From the NCBI GenBank assembly GCA_945916025.1, contig CAMEGD010000093.1, forward strand, positions 1 through 5,033: DNA of 5,033 nt, given 5' to 3'. Numbering within the stretch: the stretch's first letter is position 1; every line of letters starts with the position of its first letter. Of the stretch, positions 4,635 to 5,033 are shown piece by piece. This DNA is from an uncultured Clostridia bacterium (GTDB lineage Bacteria; Bacillota; Clostridia; Tissierellales; Peptoniphilaceae). The notes beneath the pieces are model-generated. The model searched no databases and had not been told where the DNA came from. It saw only the letters and a list, made by a program, of their open reading frames with translations. The translations under genes and the position numbers were made by a program.

Positions 4635-5033
4635 ATGGATTTAAGGGGAACAAAGACTGCAGAAAATTTGATGAAAGCTTATTCTGGAGAAATGCAAGCT
4701 AATGGGAGATATACTCAATATGCTTCTATTGCAAAAGACGAAGGCTATGTACAAATTCAAAACATATTTTTAGAAACTGCTAGAAATGAACTAGAGCATG
4801 CTAAACTTTGGTTCAAGTACTTAAATAAAGGGTTAAAGGGACAAGAGGTAGAGATTACTGATTCTTACCCAGTTATGAGAGGTACTACTGCCGAAAACCT
4901 TAAGGCAGCTGCTGAAGGTGAAGAATACGAAAATACTGATATGTATCCTTCCTTTGAAAAAATTGCTCGTGAAGAGGGTTTTGAAGAGATAGCTACTCAT
5001 TTTAAAGAAGTTGGTGAAGTTGAGGAAGCTCAC
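4635..5033 (+). CDS. rbr: Rubrerythrin (cut by the window edge)
   Basis: The reading frame from ATG 4635 stays open to the window end, giving 133 codons of a protein that is usually about 190 residues. AGGAGG at 4621-4626 with 8-base spacing fixes the start. Rubrerythrin is a cytosolic diiron peroxidase of anaerobes that reduces hydrogen peroxide to water with electrons from rubredoxin-type partners. The visible part is the four-helix ferritin-like domain with all expected diiron ligands: Glu19 (SGEMQANGRY), Glu52 and His55 (ELEH), Glu94 and Glu97 (EGEEYE), and Glu130 and His133 (EEAH, the last codon in the window). MYPSFEKIAREEGF (103-116) is also a family signature. The rubredoxin-like C-terminal domain with its two Cys-x-x-Cys pairs would lie just past the edge and is not seen, so a short rubredoxin-less form cannot be excluded. 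It has its own promoter and probably also receives read-through from the HAD gene. Confidence 0.95.
   Translation, partial: MDLRGTKTAENLMKAYSGEMQANGRYTQYASIAKDEGYVQIQNIFLETARNELEHAKLWFKYLNKGLKGQEVEITDSYPVMRGTTAENLKAAAEGEEYENTDMYPSFEKIAREEGFEEIATHFKEVGEVEEAH

Noticed and set aside
4833..5033. A 66-codon open frame on the minus strand at the right edge
   Set aside because: It is antisense to rubrerythrin, whose frame is intact and carries every diiron ligand.

Overview
The window reads as low-GC Firmicutes DNA, probably an anaerobic clostridial lineage (Clostridia or Tissierellia; the genus cannot be fixed from here). The support is strong AT bias, GGAGG-type ribosome sites, frequent GTG and TTG starts, a copper-amine-oxidase-type stalk domain on a secreted cell-wall hydrolase, a YutG-type PgpA protein, and a rubrerythrin. 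Gene density is high. There is no tRNA, rRNA, CRISPR array, insertion sequence or riboswitch that I can see, and no gene-free stretch longer than 300 bases.

Layout from left to right. (1) At 61-1722 (+) lies a secreted NlpC/P60 cysteine peptidase with an N-terminal stalk domain and SH3-like domains. Its start codon is ambiguous and may be ATT at 70. It ends at a bidirectional hairpin terminator. (2) Converging on that terminator at 1842-2321 (-) is a soluble PgpA/YutG-family protein. (3) A 200-base divergent spacer leads to a small secreted Gly/Asn-rich protein at 2522-2884 (+), which carries three G-x-R-x-x-DG[TS]G repeats and ends at a very clear terminator. (4) Converging on it at 2936-3712 (-) is a fusion of a DUF134 helix-turn-helix domain to a NifX/NifB-type cofactor-binding domain with a Cys/His-rich tail. 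The longest open frame would start at 3781, but that TTG is the -35 box of a consensus promoter; the start is GTG at 3712. A second good ribosome site inside the gene precedes the NifX domain. (5) A divergent spacer with two sets of direct repeats leads to a YjjG-type HAD phosphatase at 3896-4606 (+), followed by rubrerythrin from 4635 (+), cut by the window edge after its diiron domain.

The genes look like largely independent transcription units in alternating orientation, not one operon. The loose common theme of the right half is metal handling and anaerobe redox protection: a likely metal-cluster-binding regulator, a small secreted protein resembling partners of such proteins, and a peroxide-reducing diiron enzyme. 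Most worth attention are the DUF134-NifX fusion with its preserved internal start and repeat-bearing promoter, and the repeat-bearing secreted protein next to it. Nothing here proves a new system.
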